Part shown: in pieces, positions 1-8,106 of the stretch
How positions within the stretch are numbered: position 1 is the stretch's first letter
Layout of the letters: each line of letters opens with the position of its first letter
Assembly: GCA_016703785.1 (NCBI GenBank)
Contig: JADJBM010000031.1
Location: forward strand, 62,001-126,000
DNA from: Betaproteobacteria bacterium
GTDB lineage: Bacteria; Pseudomonadota; Gammaproteobacteria; Burkholderiales; Rhodocyclaceae
Direction: 5' to 3'
DNA length: 64,000 nt
Made by a program: the position numbers and the translations under genes
Notes under the pieces: generated by a model
Told to the model about the DNA's origin: nothing
Databases searched by the model: none
The model's input: the letters and a program-made list of their open reading frames with translations, nothing else

Positions 1-229
1 ACTTCTCGATCCACGCCAGATCGCCGGCAACATCGCGCACCTTGGTCCAGCCCTCGATGCTGACGACCACCTCGACCGGTGTGCCGCGCTCGACGACGAA
101 CAAGGGTTTCGCCTTCTGCGACGGCGCGTCGAACATCACCGCGCCCGCTTCCCCCACCGAGCGGAATTCCAGCGCCGACGCGCCCGTCGCGAGCAAAGTC
201 AGAACGCAGAAGACGGCGAAGCGGCGCAT
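1..229 (-). CDS. Secreted SH3-like domain protein (3' end outside window)
   Basis: Partial gene. The visible N-terminus begins with a clear signal peptide (MRRFAVFCVLTLLATGASA), so the product is exported. The next ~55 residues (for example VERGTPVEVVVSIEGW and VRDVAGDLAWI) have the strand pattern of bacterial SH3 domains, which in this family usually bind envelope or peptidoglycan components. The start codon overlaps the secB stop by one base (TGATG), so it is translationally coupled to secB. Small SH3 proteins are commonly found next to secB and gpsA in betaproteobacteria. The domain call rests on sequence pattern only, and the C-terminus is not visible. Confidence 0.6.
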   Translation of the reverse strand, partial: MRRFAVFCVLTLLATGASALEFRSVGEAGAVMFDAPSQKAKPLFVVERGTPVEVVVSIEGWTKVRDVAGDLAWIEK

Positions 230-693
230 CACTGGATGGGGATCTCGCCGCTTTGGGCTTGCGCCTGGGCCTGCTCCACGCGCTGCCGGTAGATCGTCTC
301 GAAGTTTACCGGCGCCAGCAGGATCGGCTGGAAGCCGGCGCGGTTGATGATGTCGGAAACGGTTTCGCGAACGTAGGGAAACAGGATGTTCGGGCAGGCG
401 ATGGCCACCACCGGCTCGACTTCCTCGTCCGGAACATTGCGGATCTGGAAGATGCCGGCCTGCGCCGCCTCGACCAGGAACTGGGTCTTCTCGCCCTGCT
501 TGGCGGTAACGGTGACGGTGAGCACCACCTCGAAGACGCCATCGCCCAGGCCGTTCGCCTCGGACTGCAAGCCGACCTCGACCTGGGGCGGTTCCCTCTC
601 GAGGAAAATCTGCGGGGCATTGGGGGCTTCGAGGGAGAGGTCCTTGACGTAGATCTTCTCGATGGAAAAAATGGGCTGTTCAGTCTCTGACAT
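229..693 (-). CDS. secB: Protein-export chaperone SecB
   Basis: 154 residues, the usual SecB length. SecB is a cytosolic tetramer that keeps preproteins unfolded and hands them to SecA. Family features are visible: the beta-rich core with FSIEKIYVKDLSLEAPN near the N-terminus, the conserved VAIACPNILFPYVRE stretch around residues 97-111, and a short acidic/Gln-rich tail. It sits 32 bases after grxC and overlaps the following SH3 gene by one base, in the frequent proteobacterial rhodanese-grxC-secB order. Identification is secure. Confidence 0.97.
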   Translation of the reverse strand: MSETEQPIFSIEKIYVKDLSLEAPNAPQIFLEREPPQVEVGLQSEANGLGDGVFEVVLTVTVTAKQGEKTQFLVEAAQAGIFQIRNVPDEEVEPVVAIACPNILFPYVRETVSDIINRAGFQPILLAPVNFETIYRQRVEQAQAQAQSGEIPIQ

Positions 694-725
694 GGCGTGG
701 AACCGGGTGAAAAAGGGTTGAAAAA

Positions 726-989
726 CTATTCACCGCGCAGCAGCGGTTCAAGCTTGCCGGCGCGGTCGAGGGCATACAGGTCGTCACAACCGCCGACGTG
801 GAAATCGCCGATGAAGATCTGCGGCACGGAGCGCTGGCCGGTTTTCTGCATCATCTCCTCGCGACGGGATGGATCGAGGTCGACGCGTACCTTCTCGATG
901 TCGGCCACGCCCTTGCGGTTGAGCAGTTGCTCGGCACGTACGCAATACGGGCATACCGCCGTCGAGTACATGAGGACCTTGCTGGTCAT
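726..989 (-). CDS. grxC: Glutaredoxin 3
   Basis: 87 residues, a single thioredoxin-fold domain with the dithiol active site CPYC at residues 13-16, the cis-proline segment SVPQIFI and the GGCDDLYALD glutathione-binding region, all typical of GrxC. It reduces protein disulfides and glutathione mixed disulfides in the cytosol. The ATG at 989 was chosen because it gives the standard N-terminus (MTSKVLMYST) and a 4-base ATGA overlap with the upstream rhodanese gene. The longer upstream extension of this frame runs through rhodanese and is spurious. Confidence 0.96.
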   Translation of the reverse strand: MTSKVLMYSTAVCPYCVRAEQLLNRKGVADIEKVRVDLDPSRREEMMQKTGQRSVPQIFIGDFHVGGCDDLYALDRAGKLEPLLRGE

Positions 990-1408
990 TTCTTCGTGAT
1001 CGGCAGGCCGGCCTGGTCCCAGGCTGAAATGCCGCCGCTGAGGTTGAAAACCTTGGCAAAGCCCGCCTTGCGCAGCGCGCTGCAGGCCGAGCCCGATCGA
1101 TTGCCGCTGGCGCAATTGACGATGATCGCCCGTTCCTTGAACTTCTCCAGTTCGGGCAGGCGCTTGGCGAACTGGGAGAGGGGAATGTGGCGGGAATTGG
1201 GAATGTGGCCGCCGCCGAATTCGGCCGCCTCGCGCACATCCACCAGGACTGCGTCCTCGCGGTTGATCATGAGCGTGGCCTGCATGGGCGAAACGCCCGT
1301 ACCGCCGCTGCGTGCCGTCCAGGTCTGCCAGAGCAGCATGCCGCCGCTGAAGACGGCAAGGCCGACCCAGGGCAAGTTGTCCTTCAGGTAATCCAAGAAA
1401 TGCTCCAT
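986..1408 (-). CDS. Membrane-anchored rhodanese-like sulfurtransferase
   Basis: 140 residues. An N-terminal hydrophobic segment (about residues 12-30) should anchor the protein. A single rhodanese domain follows, with the active-site loop CASGNR (Cys99) and the DVREAAEF motif that starts the fold. This is the YibN type commonly found upstream of grxC and secB. The presumed activity is transfer of sulfane sulfur through a Cys99 persulfide. The gene starts directly after the stop of the ArsR-type regulator (TAG then ATG with no gap). That regulator carries a persulfide-sensor-like cysteine pair, which fits control by reactive sulfur. The physiological sulfur donor cannot be read from the sequence. 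Confidence 0.85.
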   Translation of the reverse strand: MEHFLDYLKDNLPWVGLAVFSGGMLLWQTWTARSGGTGVSPMQATLMINREDAVLVDVREAAEFGGGHIPNSRHIPLSQFAKRLPELEKFKERAIIVNCASGNRSGSACSALRKAGFAKVFNLSGGISAWDQAGLPITKK

Positions 1409-1735
1409 CTATCTTTTTGGCAGGGGGGGCTCGCCGCAGAAGACTTCCCGCATAAGGACGATGAGCTGCAGCGTGCGCGGGTCGCCGACGCGGTAATAGA
1501 CCCGGTTGGCATCCTTGCGCGTGAGCAGAACACCCTTGTCACGCAGAATCGCCAAGTGCTGGGAAATATTGCTTTGGGAGGTGCCCACGGCATCGACGAT
1601 CTCCTGCACGCAGGCCTCCTGGTCGCCGATGACGCAGAGAATTTTCAGGCGCAGCGGATGCGAGATCGCCTTCAGTGCGCGGGCGGCAGTCTCGATGTGT
1701 TCCTGCTTATCGATCAGGTCGGTGATGAAGTCCAC
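1409..1735 (-). CDS. ArsR/SmtB-family regulator, BigR/SqrR-like
   Basis: 108 residues, a winged helix-turn-helix repressor. The core SHPLRLKIL and recognition segment TSQSNISQHLAILRDKGVL match ArsR-family regulators. Metal-site motifs (ELCVCDL) are absent. Instead Cys34 (in KILC) and Cys100 (in EVFC) are 66 residues apart, the spacing I recall for the redox/persulfide-sensing pair of BigR (Cys42/Cys108) and SqrR (Cys41/Cys107). A third cysteine, Cys42, lies in the HTH region. The gene heads an apparent operon with a rhodanese and glutaredoxin, consistent with sensing reactive sulfur or thiol stress. The family is certain; the specific sensing role is inferred. Confidence 0.9.
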   Translation of the reverse strand: MDFITDLIDKQEHIETAARALKAISHPLRLKILCVIGDQEACVQEIVDAVGTSQSNISQHLAILRDKGVLLTRKDANRVYYRVGDPRTLQLIVLMREVFCGEPPLPKR

Positions 1736-1760
1736 TCGGGTTCAGTCCTAATGCAACGGT

Positions 1761-1779
1761 GAATATTATAAAATACTTC
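1761..1779 (-). promoter_or_regulatory. Probable -10 and imperfect operator of the ArsR-rhodanese operon
   Basis: The short spacer between the divergent ArsR and gpmA genes is unusually AT-rich. On the minus strand it holds a perfect TATAAT (1765-1770) 30 bases before the ArsR start codon. It is embedded in an imperfect palindrome with GAA and TTC ends. No good -35 is visible. Autoregulation by an ArsR repressor binding over its own -10 is typical of the family. The operator assignment is a guess from position and symmetry. Confidence 0.4.
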
Positions 1780-1845
1780 CTCTCCTTACGCTTGGGCGGC
1801 TTGTTGCCCGTCTTTTCGGCCGATATTGCCATCCATCGGAAAATC

Positions 1846-2601
1846 ATGAAAAAAATTGTGTTGCTGCGACATGGCGAATCCGCCTGGAACAAGGAAAACC
1901 GCTTTACCGGCTGGACCGACGTCGATCTCACCGACAAGGGCCGCGCCGAAGCCCAGCAGGCCGGCCAGTTGCTCAAGGAGGCCGGCTTCGCCTTCGACAT
2001 CGCATATACCTCGGTGCTCAAGCGTGCCATCCGCACGTTGTGGTCCGTGCTCGACGAGATGGACCGCATGTGGATTCCCGTGGTGCACTCCTGGCGCCTG
2101 AACGAGCGGCATTACGGTGCCCTGCAGGGGCTCAACAAATCGGAAACGGCCGAGAAATACGGCGAAGCCCAGGTCAAGATCTGGCGCCGCGCCTACGACA
2201 CCCCGCCACCGGCCCTGGAGCAGGGCGACGAGCGCCTCCTCGTCCAACTGGCCAACCCGCGCTATGCCGCCGATCCCGCCGCTGCGGCTACGCCGACGGA
2301 ATGCCTGAAGGACACCGTCGCCCGCTTCCTGCCTTACTGGGAATCGACCATCGCGCCTGCCGTGAAGTCCGGTAAAAGCGTCATCATCGCTGCTCACGGC
2401 AACAGCCTGCGCGCCCTCGTGAAATTCCTCGACAACATCTCCGACCGGGACATCGTCGAACTGAACATTCCGACCGGTGTGCCGCTGGTCTACGAACTGG
2501 ACGACGACCTCAAGCCGCTCAAGCACTACTACCTGGGCGACCAGGCCGCAATCGCCGCGGCCATGCAGGCAGTAGCCAGCCAAGGAAAGGCAAAAGGCTG
2601 A
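1846..2601 (+). CDS. gpmA: 2,3-bisphosphoglycerate-dependent phosphoglycerate mutase
   Basis: 251 residues, the standard dPGM length. It interconverts 3- and 2-phosphoglycerate in glycolysis and gluconeogenesis. The phosphohistidine loop LLRHGESAWN (His9), the FTGWTDVDL motif, the LNERHYGALQG motif and the second histidine in AAHGNSLRAL are all intact. The ATG at 1846 gives the canonical MKKIVLLRHG start; the upstream in-frame extension lacks conservation. The envC-like gene follows after 5 bases and then ctpA, a gene order often seen in betaproteobacteria. Confidence 0.97.
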   Translation: MKKIVLLRHGESAWNKENRFTGWTDVDLTDKGRAEAQQAGQLLKEAGFAFDIAYTSVLKRAIRTLWSVLDEMDRMWIPVVHSWRLNERHYGALQGLNKSETAEKYGEAQVKIWRRAYDTPPPALEQGDERLLVQLANPRYAADPAAAATPTECLKDTVARFLPYWESTIAPAVKSGKSVIIAAHGNSLRALVKFLDNISDRDIVELNIPTGVPLVYELDDDLKPLKHYYLGDQAAIAAAMQAVASQGKAKG

Positions 2602-2606
2602 CAACG

Positions 2607-3848
2607 ATGGCTTCAGCGGCGTTCCCGCCGCGATTGGGCAATGCATCGCGGCGGGGACGCCGCCTCCCCGTCATCGTCGCCCTCGCCCTGCTCGCGGCCA
2701 TCACGGGCGCCTTTGCCGCCCCACCCGACGCCAAGCGTGAGGAACTGAAAGACCTGCAGGGACGCATCCAGTCCCTGCAAAACGAAATCGCGAGGGCGGA
2801 AGGGTCTCGCGCCGATGCCGCAGAGGAGTTACGGGAAGCCGAACTGGCCATCTCCGACGCCAACCGCCGGCTGCGCGGACTCGGCAACGAACGGGCCGGG
2901 GCTCAAGCCACGCTGAGTAGCCTCAACAGCCAGTCGAACAGGCTCTCGACACGCATAACCACCCAGCAGGCCCAGCTGAGCCGGTTGCTTACGCAGCAGT
3001 TTTACGCGGGTGAGACAGATGCCATGCGTCACCTGCTTTCCGGGGACGACCCCAATCAGGTGGCCCGGGATGCCCACTTCCTGAGTCTGCTCTCCCGCGC
3101 CAAAGCCGGCCTGATCCGCGACCTGGGTGAGGTTCTCGACGAGAAGAAACGCCTAGCCGGCCTGGCGCGGAGCAAGAGCGAGGAACTGGCCGAAATCGAA
3201 ACAAGCCAGCAGCGCGAACGCGCCGGGCTCATCGAGCAGAAGAAGAAGCGGCAAGCCGTTCTGGCCCGACTATCCGACCGGATCAAGGCGCAGCGTCGCG
3301 AAGTCGACAAGCTCAAGCGGGATGAAAAACGCATGGCCAGGCTGATCGAAGGCCTAGGCCGCATCGTCGCCAAGCCCCGGCGCGAACCCAATGCCAAAGG
3401 GCCGGCCCTGCGCAACGAGCGCACGCCGGACGCCTCGCTGTCCGGAGACGCCTTCGCCCAGTTGAAGGGGCGCCTCTCCCTGCCCACGCGCGGGGAACTT
3501 GCCAACAGGTTCGGCACTCAACGTCAGGATGGCGGCACGACCTGGAAAGGGATATTCATCCGCGCCGCCAACGGCGCCGAGGTCAAGGCCATCGCACCGG
3601 GGCGCATCGTCTTCGCCGACTGGTTGCGCGGCTTCGGCAACCTGGCGATTGTCGATCACGGCGACGGCTATTTGTCCGTCTATGGCAACAACGAATCCCT
3701 GTTCAAGGAAGTCGGCCAGCAGGTAAAGGCGGGCGAGGCCATCGCCTCGGTGGGCAACAGCGGCGGCAACCCGGAAACGGGTTTATACTTTGAATTGAGA
3801 CATTTGGGTCAGCCGGTCGACCCCTTGAAATGGGTCGGCCTTAAGTAG
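2607..3848 (+). CDS. envC: EnvC-like murein hydrolase activator (degenerate M23/LytM domain)
   Basis: 413 residues: a positively charged N-terminus and signal segment (about 1-38), a long coiled coil (about 40-250), and a C-terminal LytM/M23 domain (about 290-413). The zinc site looks destroyed. Where active LytM enzymes have the first His/Asp ligands, this protein has TTWKGIFIRA, as in EnvC, and the final motif is LYFELRHLG rather than HxH. It should therefore act as a periplasmic activator of amidases during cell separation instead of cleaving peptidoglycan. It is co-directional with gpmA (5 bases) and ctpA (38 bases). The symbol follows E. coli EnvC by architecture. Confidence 0.85.
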   Translation: MASAAFPPRLGNASRRGRRLPVIVALALLAAITGAFAAPPDAKREELKDLQGRIQSLQNEIARAEGSRADAAEELREAELAISDANRRLRGLGNERAGAQATLSSLNSQSNRLSTRITTQQAQLSRLLTQQFYAGETDAMRHLLSGDDPNQVARDAHFLSLLSRAKAGLIRDLGEVLDEKKRLAGLARSKSEELAEIETSQQRERAGLIEQKKKRQAVLARLSDRIKAQRREVDKLKRDEKRMARLIEGLGRIVAKPRREPNAKGPALRNERTPDASLSGDAFAQLKGRLSLPTRGELANRFGTQRQDGGTTWKGIFIRAANGAEVKAIAPGRIVFADWLRGFGNLAIVDHGDGYLSVYGNNESLFKEVGQQVKAGEAIASVGNSGGNPETGLYFELRHLGQPVDPLKWVGLK

Positions 3849-3886
3849 TTGTAGGTAGTCGTAGTCCCAACGGAGACACAAAACAC

Positions 3887-5278
3887 ATGCGCAACAAGCT
3901 GCAACAAGCCGGCCTCGTACTTTTTGGGCTGATCGCCGGAATTTTCATCAGCCTCAACTTCTCGGCCATCGCCCAGAAAGATGCCGTCGCGCCGCTGCCA
4001 ATCGAAGAGTTGCGCACCTTCGCCGACGTCTTCAATGCCATCAAGACGGGCTACGTCGAGCCGGTCGAGGACAAGAAACTCATCACCCAGGCCGTGTCGG
4101 GCATGCTCACCGGGCTCGACCCGCACTCGCAGTACCTCGACGCCGATGCCTTCAAGGACCTTCAGGTCAATACGCATGGCGAATTCGGCGGGCTGGGCAT
4201 CGAGGTCGGCATGGAAGACGGTTTCGTCAAGGTCGTTTCGCCCATCGAGGACACCCCGGCCTACCGCGCCGGCATCAAGGCCGGCGACCTCATCGTCAAG
4301 CTCGACGACACGCCGGTGAAGGGCATGACGCTCGCCGATGCGGTCAAGCGCATGCGCGGCAAGCCGAAGACCCAGATCACCCTCACCATCGCACGCAAAG
4401 GCGAGGTGAAGCCCATCGTTGTCGTCATCACGCGCGAAGTCATCAAGGTGCAGAGCGTGAAGTCGAAGGTGATCGAGCCGGGCTATGTCTATGTGCGCCT
4501 GACCCAGTTTCAGGAAGACACCGCCAATAAATTGGTCGAGCATCTCAACAAGCTCTACAAGCAAGGGCCGGTGAAGGGGTTGGTTCTCGACCTGCGTAAC
4601 GACCCTGGCGGCTTGCTGCATGGCGCAGTCGGCGTGTCCGCTGCTTTCCTGCCGCCCAAGGCGCTGGTGACCTCCACCGACGGCCGCACCGAGGACGCCA
4701 AGCGCAAGTACCTCGCCAGCCCGGAGGATTACCTGCGCGGTGCGCGCATCGATTTCCTCAAGGACCTGCCGGCGGGCATCAAGTCGGTGCCGATGGTCGT
4801 GCTGGTGAATGCCGGTTCGGCCTCCGCCTCGGAGATCGTCGCGGGGGCCCTGCAGGACCACAAGCGCGCCGTCATCATGGGCACGCAGACTTTCGGCAAG
4901 GGGTCGGTGCAGACCATCCTGCCGCTGACCGGAAATACCGCAATCAAGCTCACCACGGCGCGCTACTACACGCCCAGCGGCCGCTCCATCCAGGCCAAGG
5001 GCATCGAGCCGGACATCGTCGTCGAGGAAACCGCCAACGGCAGTTCCGGCCCGCGCCTGCGCGAAGCCGACCTGGAACGCCACCTGGAGAACGACAAGGA
5101 CAAGGAACCGGCGCCCGCCGTCAAGCCCCAGACCAAGGCGCCCGCCAAGGGCAAGCCGGCGAAGGACGAGTCCGAGGACGAGGAAAAGCCTCGCTTCGAG
5201 ATCGCCTCGAAAAATGATTACCAGCTCAGCCAGGCAATGAACCTCCTCAAGGGCCTGCAGATCATGCAGTCGAAATGA
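3887..5278 (+). CDS. ctpA: C-terminal processing peptidase, S41 family
   Basis: 463 residues. An N-terminal signal anchor (about 5-28) is followed by a PDZ domain (about 95-180, with GGLGIEVG and the AGIKAGDLIVKLD loop) and the S41 catalytic core. The core has the GSASASE serine loop at residues 310-316 and the catalytic lysine in FGKGS (Lys338), which form the Ser-Lys dyad. A charged, Lys/Glu/Pro-rich segment occupies about 395-440. The enzyme trims or degrades periplasmic proteins. Its position after an EnvC-type protein suggests a part in cell-wall remodelling, as for other Ctp proteases; the substrate is not evident. Confidence 0.93.
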   Translation: MRNKLQQAGLVLFGLIAGIFISLNFSAIAQKDAVAPLPIEELRTFADVFNAIKTGYVEPVEDKKLITQAVSGMLTGLDPHSQYLDADAFKDLQVNTHGEFGGLGIEVGMEDGFVKVVSPIEDTPAYRAGIKAGDLIVKLDDTPVKGMTLADAVKRMRGKPKTQITLTIARKGEVKPIVVVITREVIKVQSVKSKVIEPGYVYVRLTQFQEDTANKLVEHLNKLYKQGPVKGLVLDLRNDPGGLLHGAVGVSAAFLPPKALVTSTDGRTEDAKRKYLASPEDYLRGARIDFLKDLPAGIKSVPMVVLVNAGSASASEIVAGALQDHKRAVIMGTQTFGKGSVQTILPLTGNTAIKLTTARYYTPSGRSIQAKGIEPDIVVEETANGSSGPRLREADLERHLENDKDKEPAPAVKPQTKAPAKGKPAKDESEDEEKPRFEIASKNDYQLSQAMNLLKGLQIMQSK

Positions 5279-5297
5279 CGCGGCGGGCAGCAAGGCC

Positions 5298-5759
5298 ATG
5301 ACTCCGGAACGCGCGCGACAACTGGCCCACCGCGTACCCGACCCCGGCCATGCTTCCGTCGTGCCCGAGCACGGCAGCGTCAAGCGACGCGAAATCCGCT
5401 TCACCAAGATGCCGCCCGAACAGGCCAGAAGGGCGATCGAACTTCTCGTTGGACTCGAGTATCTGGAAGTAGACATCGGGCCGCACGTGCGCGGCATTAC
5501 GGTCCGATACGATTTGCTCGACTATACCTGCGAGGGTCTGGAAAAGGCCCTGCGCAAGCTCGGTTATCACCTCGATAATTCCCTGTACTGCAAGATCGTC
5601 CGCGCCATCGTGTATTTCACCGAGGAAACCCAACTGAAGAACCTCAAGGAGCCGGCGCGGCTGATCAAGCAATCCAACCAGGTCTACATCAAGGCCTACC
5701 AGCACCACCCGCACGGCGACCACGACGACACCCCGGCCGAACTGCGCGAAGACAGGTAG
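5298..5759 (+). CDS. Conserved hypothetical protein, ferredoxin-like fold predicted
   Basis: 153 residues, function not recognised. Residues ~30-105 alternate strand and helix as beta-alpha-beta-beta-alpha-beta (for example RREIRF, EQARRAIELLV, ITVRYDL, LEKALRKLGY), resembling heavy-metal-associated domains but without their CxxC motif. A single Cys (in YTCEG) lies where the second helix starts, and another in LYCKIV. The C-terminus is His/Asp-rich (YQHHPHGDHDD), which could bind metal. It lies 19 bases after ctpA and 27 before the MoeB-type gene, all co-directional, so it probably shares their transcript. Fold and metal suggestions are inference from pattern. Confidence 0.75.
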   Translation: MTPERARQLAHRVPDPGHASVVPEHGSVKRREIRFTKMPPEQARRAIELLVGLEYLEVDIGPHVRGITVRYDLLDYTCEGLEKALRKLGYHLDNSLYCKIVRAIVYFTEETQLKNLKEPARLIKQSNQVYIKAYQHHPHGDHDDTPAELREDR

Positions 5760-5786
5760 CCGGTCCCGAAGGCCGGCCGCACAGCC

Positions 5787-6536
5787 ATGAACGACGACCA
5801 GCTCCTTCGTTACTCCCGCCACATCCTGCTGCCCCAGCTCGGCATCGAGGGTCAGGAGCGGCTGCTGGCTGCGCAAGCACTGGTGGTGGGCGCAGGCGGA
5901 CTGGGGTCTCCGGCGGCGATGTACCTGGCCTCGGCAGGCATCGGCCGCATCGTGCTGAGCGACGGCGACACGGTGGATCTCACCAATCTGCAGCGGCAGA
6001 TCCTGCATCACACCGCTTCGGTCGGCAGGCCCAAGGTGGAATCCGGCCGCGATACCCTGGCCCTGATCAACCCCGAAGTGAGGGTGTTCGCGCTGGAGCA
6101 GCGGCTGGAAGGCGCCGAGCTCGAAGCACAGGTCGCCGCTGCCGATGTCGTGCTCGACTGCTCGGACAACTTCGCCACGCGCCACGCCATCAACCGCGCC
6201 TGCGTTCAGCACCGCAAACCTCTCGTCTCCGGCGCCGCCATCCGCTTCGACGGGCAGGTTTCGGTATTCGACCTGCGCCGTCCGGACAGCCCATGCTACA
6301 ACTGCCTGTTCCCGGAAGGCCATGACGCGGAAGAGGTGCGCTGCGCAACCATGGGCGTCTTCGCCCCGCTCACCGGCATCATCGGCGCTACGCAGGCGGC
6401 AGAAGCGCTCAAGCTGATTGCCGGCTGCGGTGAATCACTCACGGGAAGGTTGCTGCTGCTCGACGGTCTTGCCATGGAGTGGCGTTCCATCCAGCTCGGC
6501 AAGGATGCGGGCTGCGCAGTCTGCGCTATGGCCTAG
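5787..6536 (+). CDS. moeB: MoeB/ThiF/HesA-type sulfur-carrier adenylyltransferase
   Basis: 249 residues, one E1-like domain. It has the ATP-binding GAGGLGSPAAMYLASAG motif, the DGDTVDLTNLQRQ segment with the conserved Arg, the catalytic Asp in LDCSDN, and two CxxC zinc pairs (CYNC and CAVC). These enzymes adenylate the C-terminal glycine of a sulfur carrier (MoaD for molybdopterin, ThiS for thiamine). No carrier gene is adjacent, so MoeB versus ThiF cannot be decided from context; the similarity and length favour MoeB. Its last 11 bases overlap the convergent gene at 6526-6903. Confidence 0.88.
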   Translation: MNDDQLLRYSRHILLPQLGIEGQERLLAAQALVVGAGGLGSPAAMYLASAGIGRIVLSDGDTVDLTNLQRQILHHTASVGRPKVESGRDTLALINPEVRVFALEQRLEGAELEAQVAAADVVLDCSDNFATRHAINRACVQHRKPLVSGAAIRFDGQVSVFDLRRPDSPCYNCLFPEGHDAEEVRCATMGVFAPLTGIIGATQAAEALKLIAGCGESLTGRLLLLDGLAMEWRSIQLGKDAGCAVCAMA

Positions 6537-6903
6537 AGAACAGGTCGCGGTGACGCAGGCTGGCGGGCGCGTGTGCCACCAGCGCCGAGCAGACGAGGAT
6601 GAGCCAGAAAACCCATTCGCGCTGGCCGGGTTGCGCCACGAACCACCCCATCATGGCCAGCTTGGCCAGTACGAAGAGGCCGTTCACCTGGGCGAGATGC
6701 CTCGGGTTCGACCACCAGTCGAGCAACAGGATGCCCAGCCCCGATCCCAGCAGCGTGAAGGCGTAAGCCTGCCATTGTGGAAAAGGCCAGGCGGCCAGCA
6801 CGCCGGCACCGACGCCAGCCACGCCGACCAGGTGCGCTGCGCGCAACAGGCTGATCACCAGCCGCTTGCCGGCAAAATCGCGCTGCCGTTGCTTCTTGCC
6901 CAT
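6526..6903 (-). CDS. Small four-helix membrane protein, unknown function
   Basis: 125 residues. A basic N-terminus (KKQRQRDFAGKR) precedes four predicted transmembrane helices (about 17-40, 47-65, 73-92 and 97-115), placing the N-terminus in the cytosol. The start codon overlaps the ribD stop by one base (TAATG), so expression should be coupled to ribD. No family motif was recognised. It overlaps the 3' end of the convergent moeB gene by 11 bases. Confidence 0.75.
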   Translation of the reverse strand: MGKKQRQRDFAGKRLVISLLRAAHLVGVAGVGAGVLAAWPFPQWQAYAFTLLGSGLGILLLDWWSNPRHLAQVNGLFVLAKLAMMGWFVAQPGQREWVFWLILVCSALVAHAPASLRHRDLFSRP

Positions 6904-8000
6904 TACGGGAATGGCCGGGCGAGGATACGGATGTCGGCGCCGACGCGGCGCACATCGACGATCTTCAGATCACGACGCCCTGACAGATCGGTCAGCTCCG
7001 GCAGAGGAAACATCTCGCGTCCGCTGCCAAGCAGGGTGGGCGCGTAATACAGCAGCAATTCATCAACCAGACCCTCGCGCATCAGCGAACCGTTGAGCTT
7101 GTGTCCGGCCTCGACATGCAGCTCATTCACCCCGCGCCCGGCCAGCACCTGCAGCAGGCGCGGCAGATCGACCTTGCCCTGCGGGTTGGGCAGGACGAGC
7201 ACTTCGGCGCCGGCGGCGCGCAGGACGGCGATCTTCGCCGCATCCGTATCTGCGTCCCCGGCCGCGGCCACCAGCGCATTGCCGCCTTCGAGCAGGCGCG
7301 CCCGGGGCGGCGTTTCCAGGTGGCTGTCCACCACCACACGCAGCGGCTGGCGGGTCGTCTCCACATCGCGCACCGTCAGGCGCGGATCGTCGTCGCGCAC
7401 GGTGCCGGCGCCGGTGAGGATGGCGCAGGCACGGGCGCGCCAGGCATGGCCATCGCGGCGCGCCTCGGGGCCGGTGATCCACTGGCTCTTGCCGTTAGCG
7501 AGCGCCGTCTTGCCGTCGAGACTGGCGGCGAGCTTCAGGCGCACCCAGGGCCGGCCGCGCGTCATGCGCGAGACGAAGCCGATGTTGAGCTCGCGCGCCT
7601 CGACTTCCATCAGCCCGTCGGAGACGGCGATGCCCGCCACGCGCAGCTGGTCGAGCCCCCGGCCGGCCACCTGCGGATTGGGATCGCGCATCGCCGCCAC
7701 CACGCGCGCCACGCCGGCTTCGATCAGCGCATCGGCGCAGGGCGGCGTGCGGCCGTGGTGGCTGCAGGGTTCGAGCGTGACGTAGGCGGTGGCACCCTTC
7801 GCCTGCTCGCCCGCGGCATTCAGGGCATGGATTTCGGCATGCGCCTCGCCGGCACGGGCGTGCCAGCCTTCGCCGACGACGGCGCCGTCACGCACGATGA
7901 CGCAGCCGACACGGGGATTGGGCGTGGCGGTAAACAGGCCCTTCCCCGCCAACCGCAGCGCGCGAGCCATGAATTCATGATCAGCGGCGGAGTAATTCAT
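6903..8000 (-). CDS. ribD: Bifunctional riboflavin biosynthesis deaminase/reductase RibD
   Basis: 365 residues, normal for RibD. The N-terminal deaminase domain carries the zinc/catalytic motifs HAEIHAL and PCSHHGRTPPCADAL. The C-terminal NADPH-dependent reductase starts near residue 150 (RPWVRLKLAASLDGKTA). It performs the second and third steps from GTP toward riboflavin. The ATG at 8000 yields MNYSAADHEFM, the expected RibD start; an upstream in-frame extension of 13 residues has no support. The glyA-nrdR-ribD order is classical in proteobacteria. Confidence 0.97.
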   Translation of the reverse strand: MNYSAADHEFMARALRLAGKGLFTATPNPRVGCVIVRDGAVVGEGWHARAGEAHAEIHALNAAGEQAKGATAYVTLEPCSHHGRTPPCADALIEAGVARVVAAMRDPNPQVAGRGLDQLRVAGIAVSDGLMEVEARELNIGFVSRMTRGRPWVRLKLAASLDGKTALANGKSQWITGPEARRDGHAWRARACAILTGAGTVRDDDPRLTVRDVETTRQPLRVVVDSHLETPPRARLLEGGNALVAAAGDADTDAAKIAVLRAAGAEVLVLPNPQGKVDLPRLLQVLAGRGVNELHVEAGHKLNGSLMREGLVDELLLYYAPTLLGSGREMFPLPELTDLSGRRDLKIVDVRRVGADIRILARPFP

Positions 8001-8106
8001 GACATGCAGACGCAGTCCGGGCGCCGGCGGGAGGCGCAAACGTGACCACGTTGATACGGCCCCCTAAGCGAAGGAGCAGAAGCTCCCTCCGAGGCCGGTG
8101 GGCGGG

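Noticed and set aside
3809..5497. 562-residue minus-strand frame antisense to ctpA
   Set aside because: Covers ctpA completely and has no motif; ctpA carries the full S41 signature.
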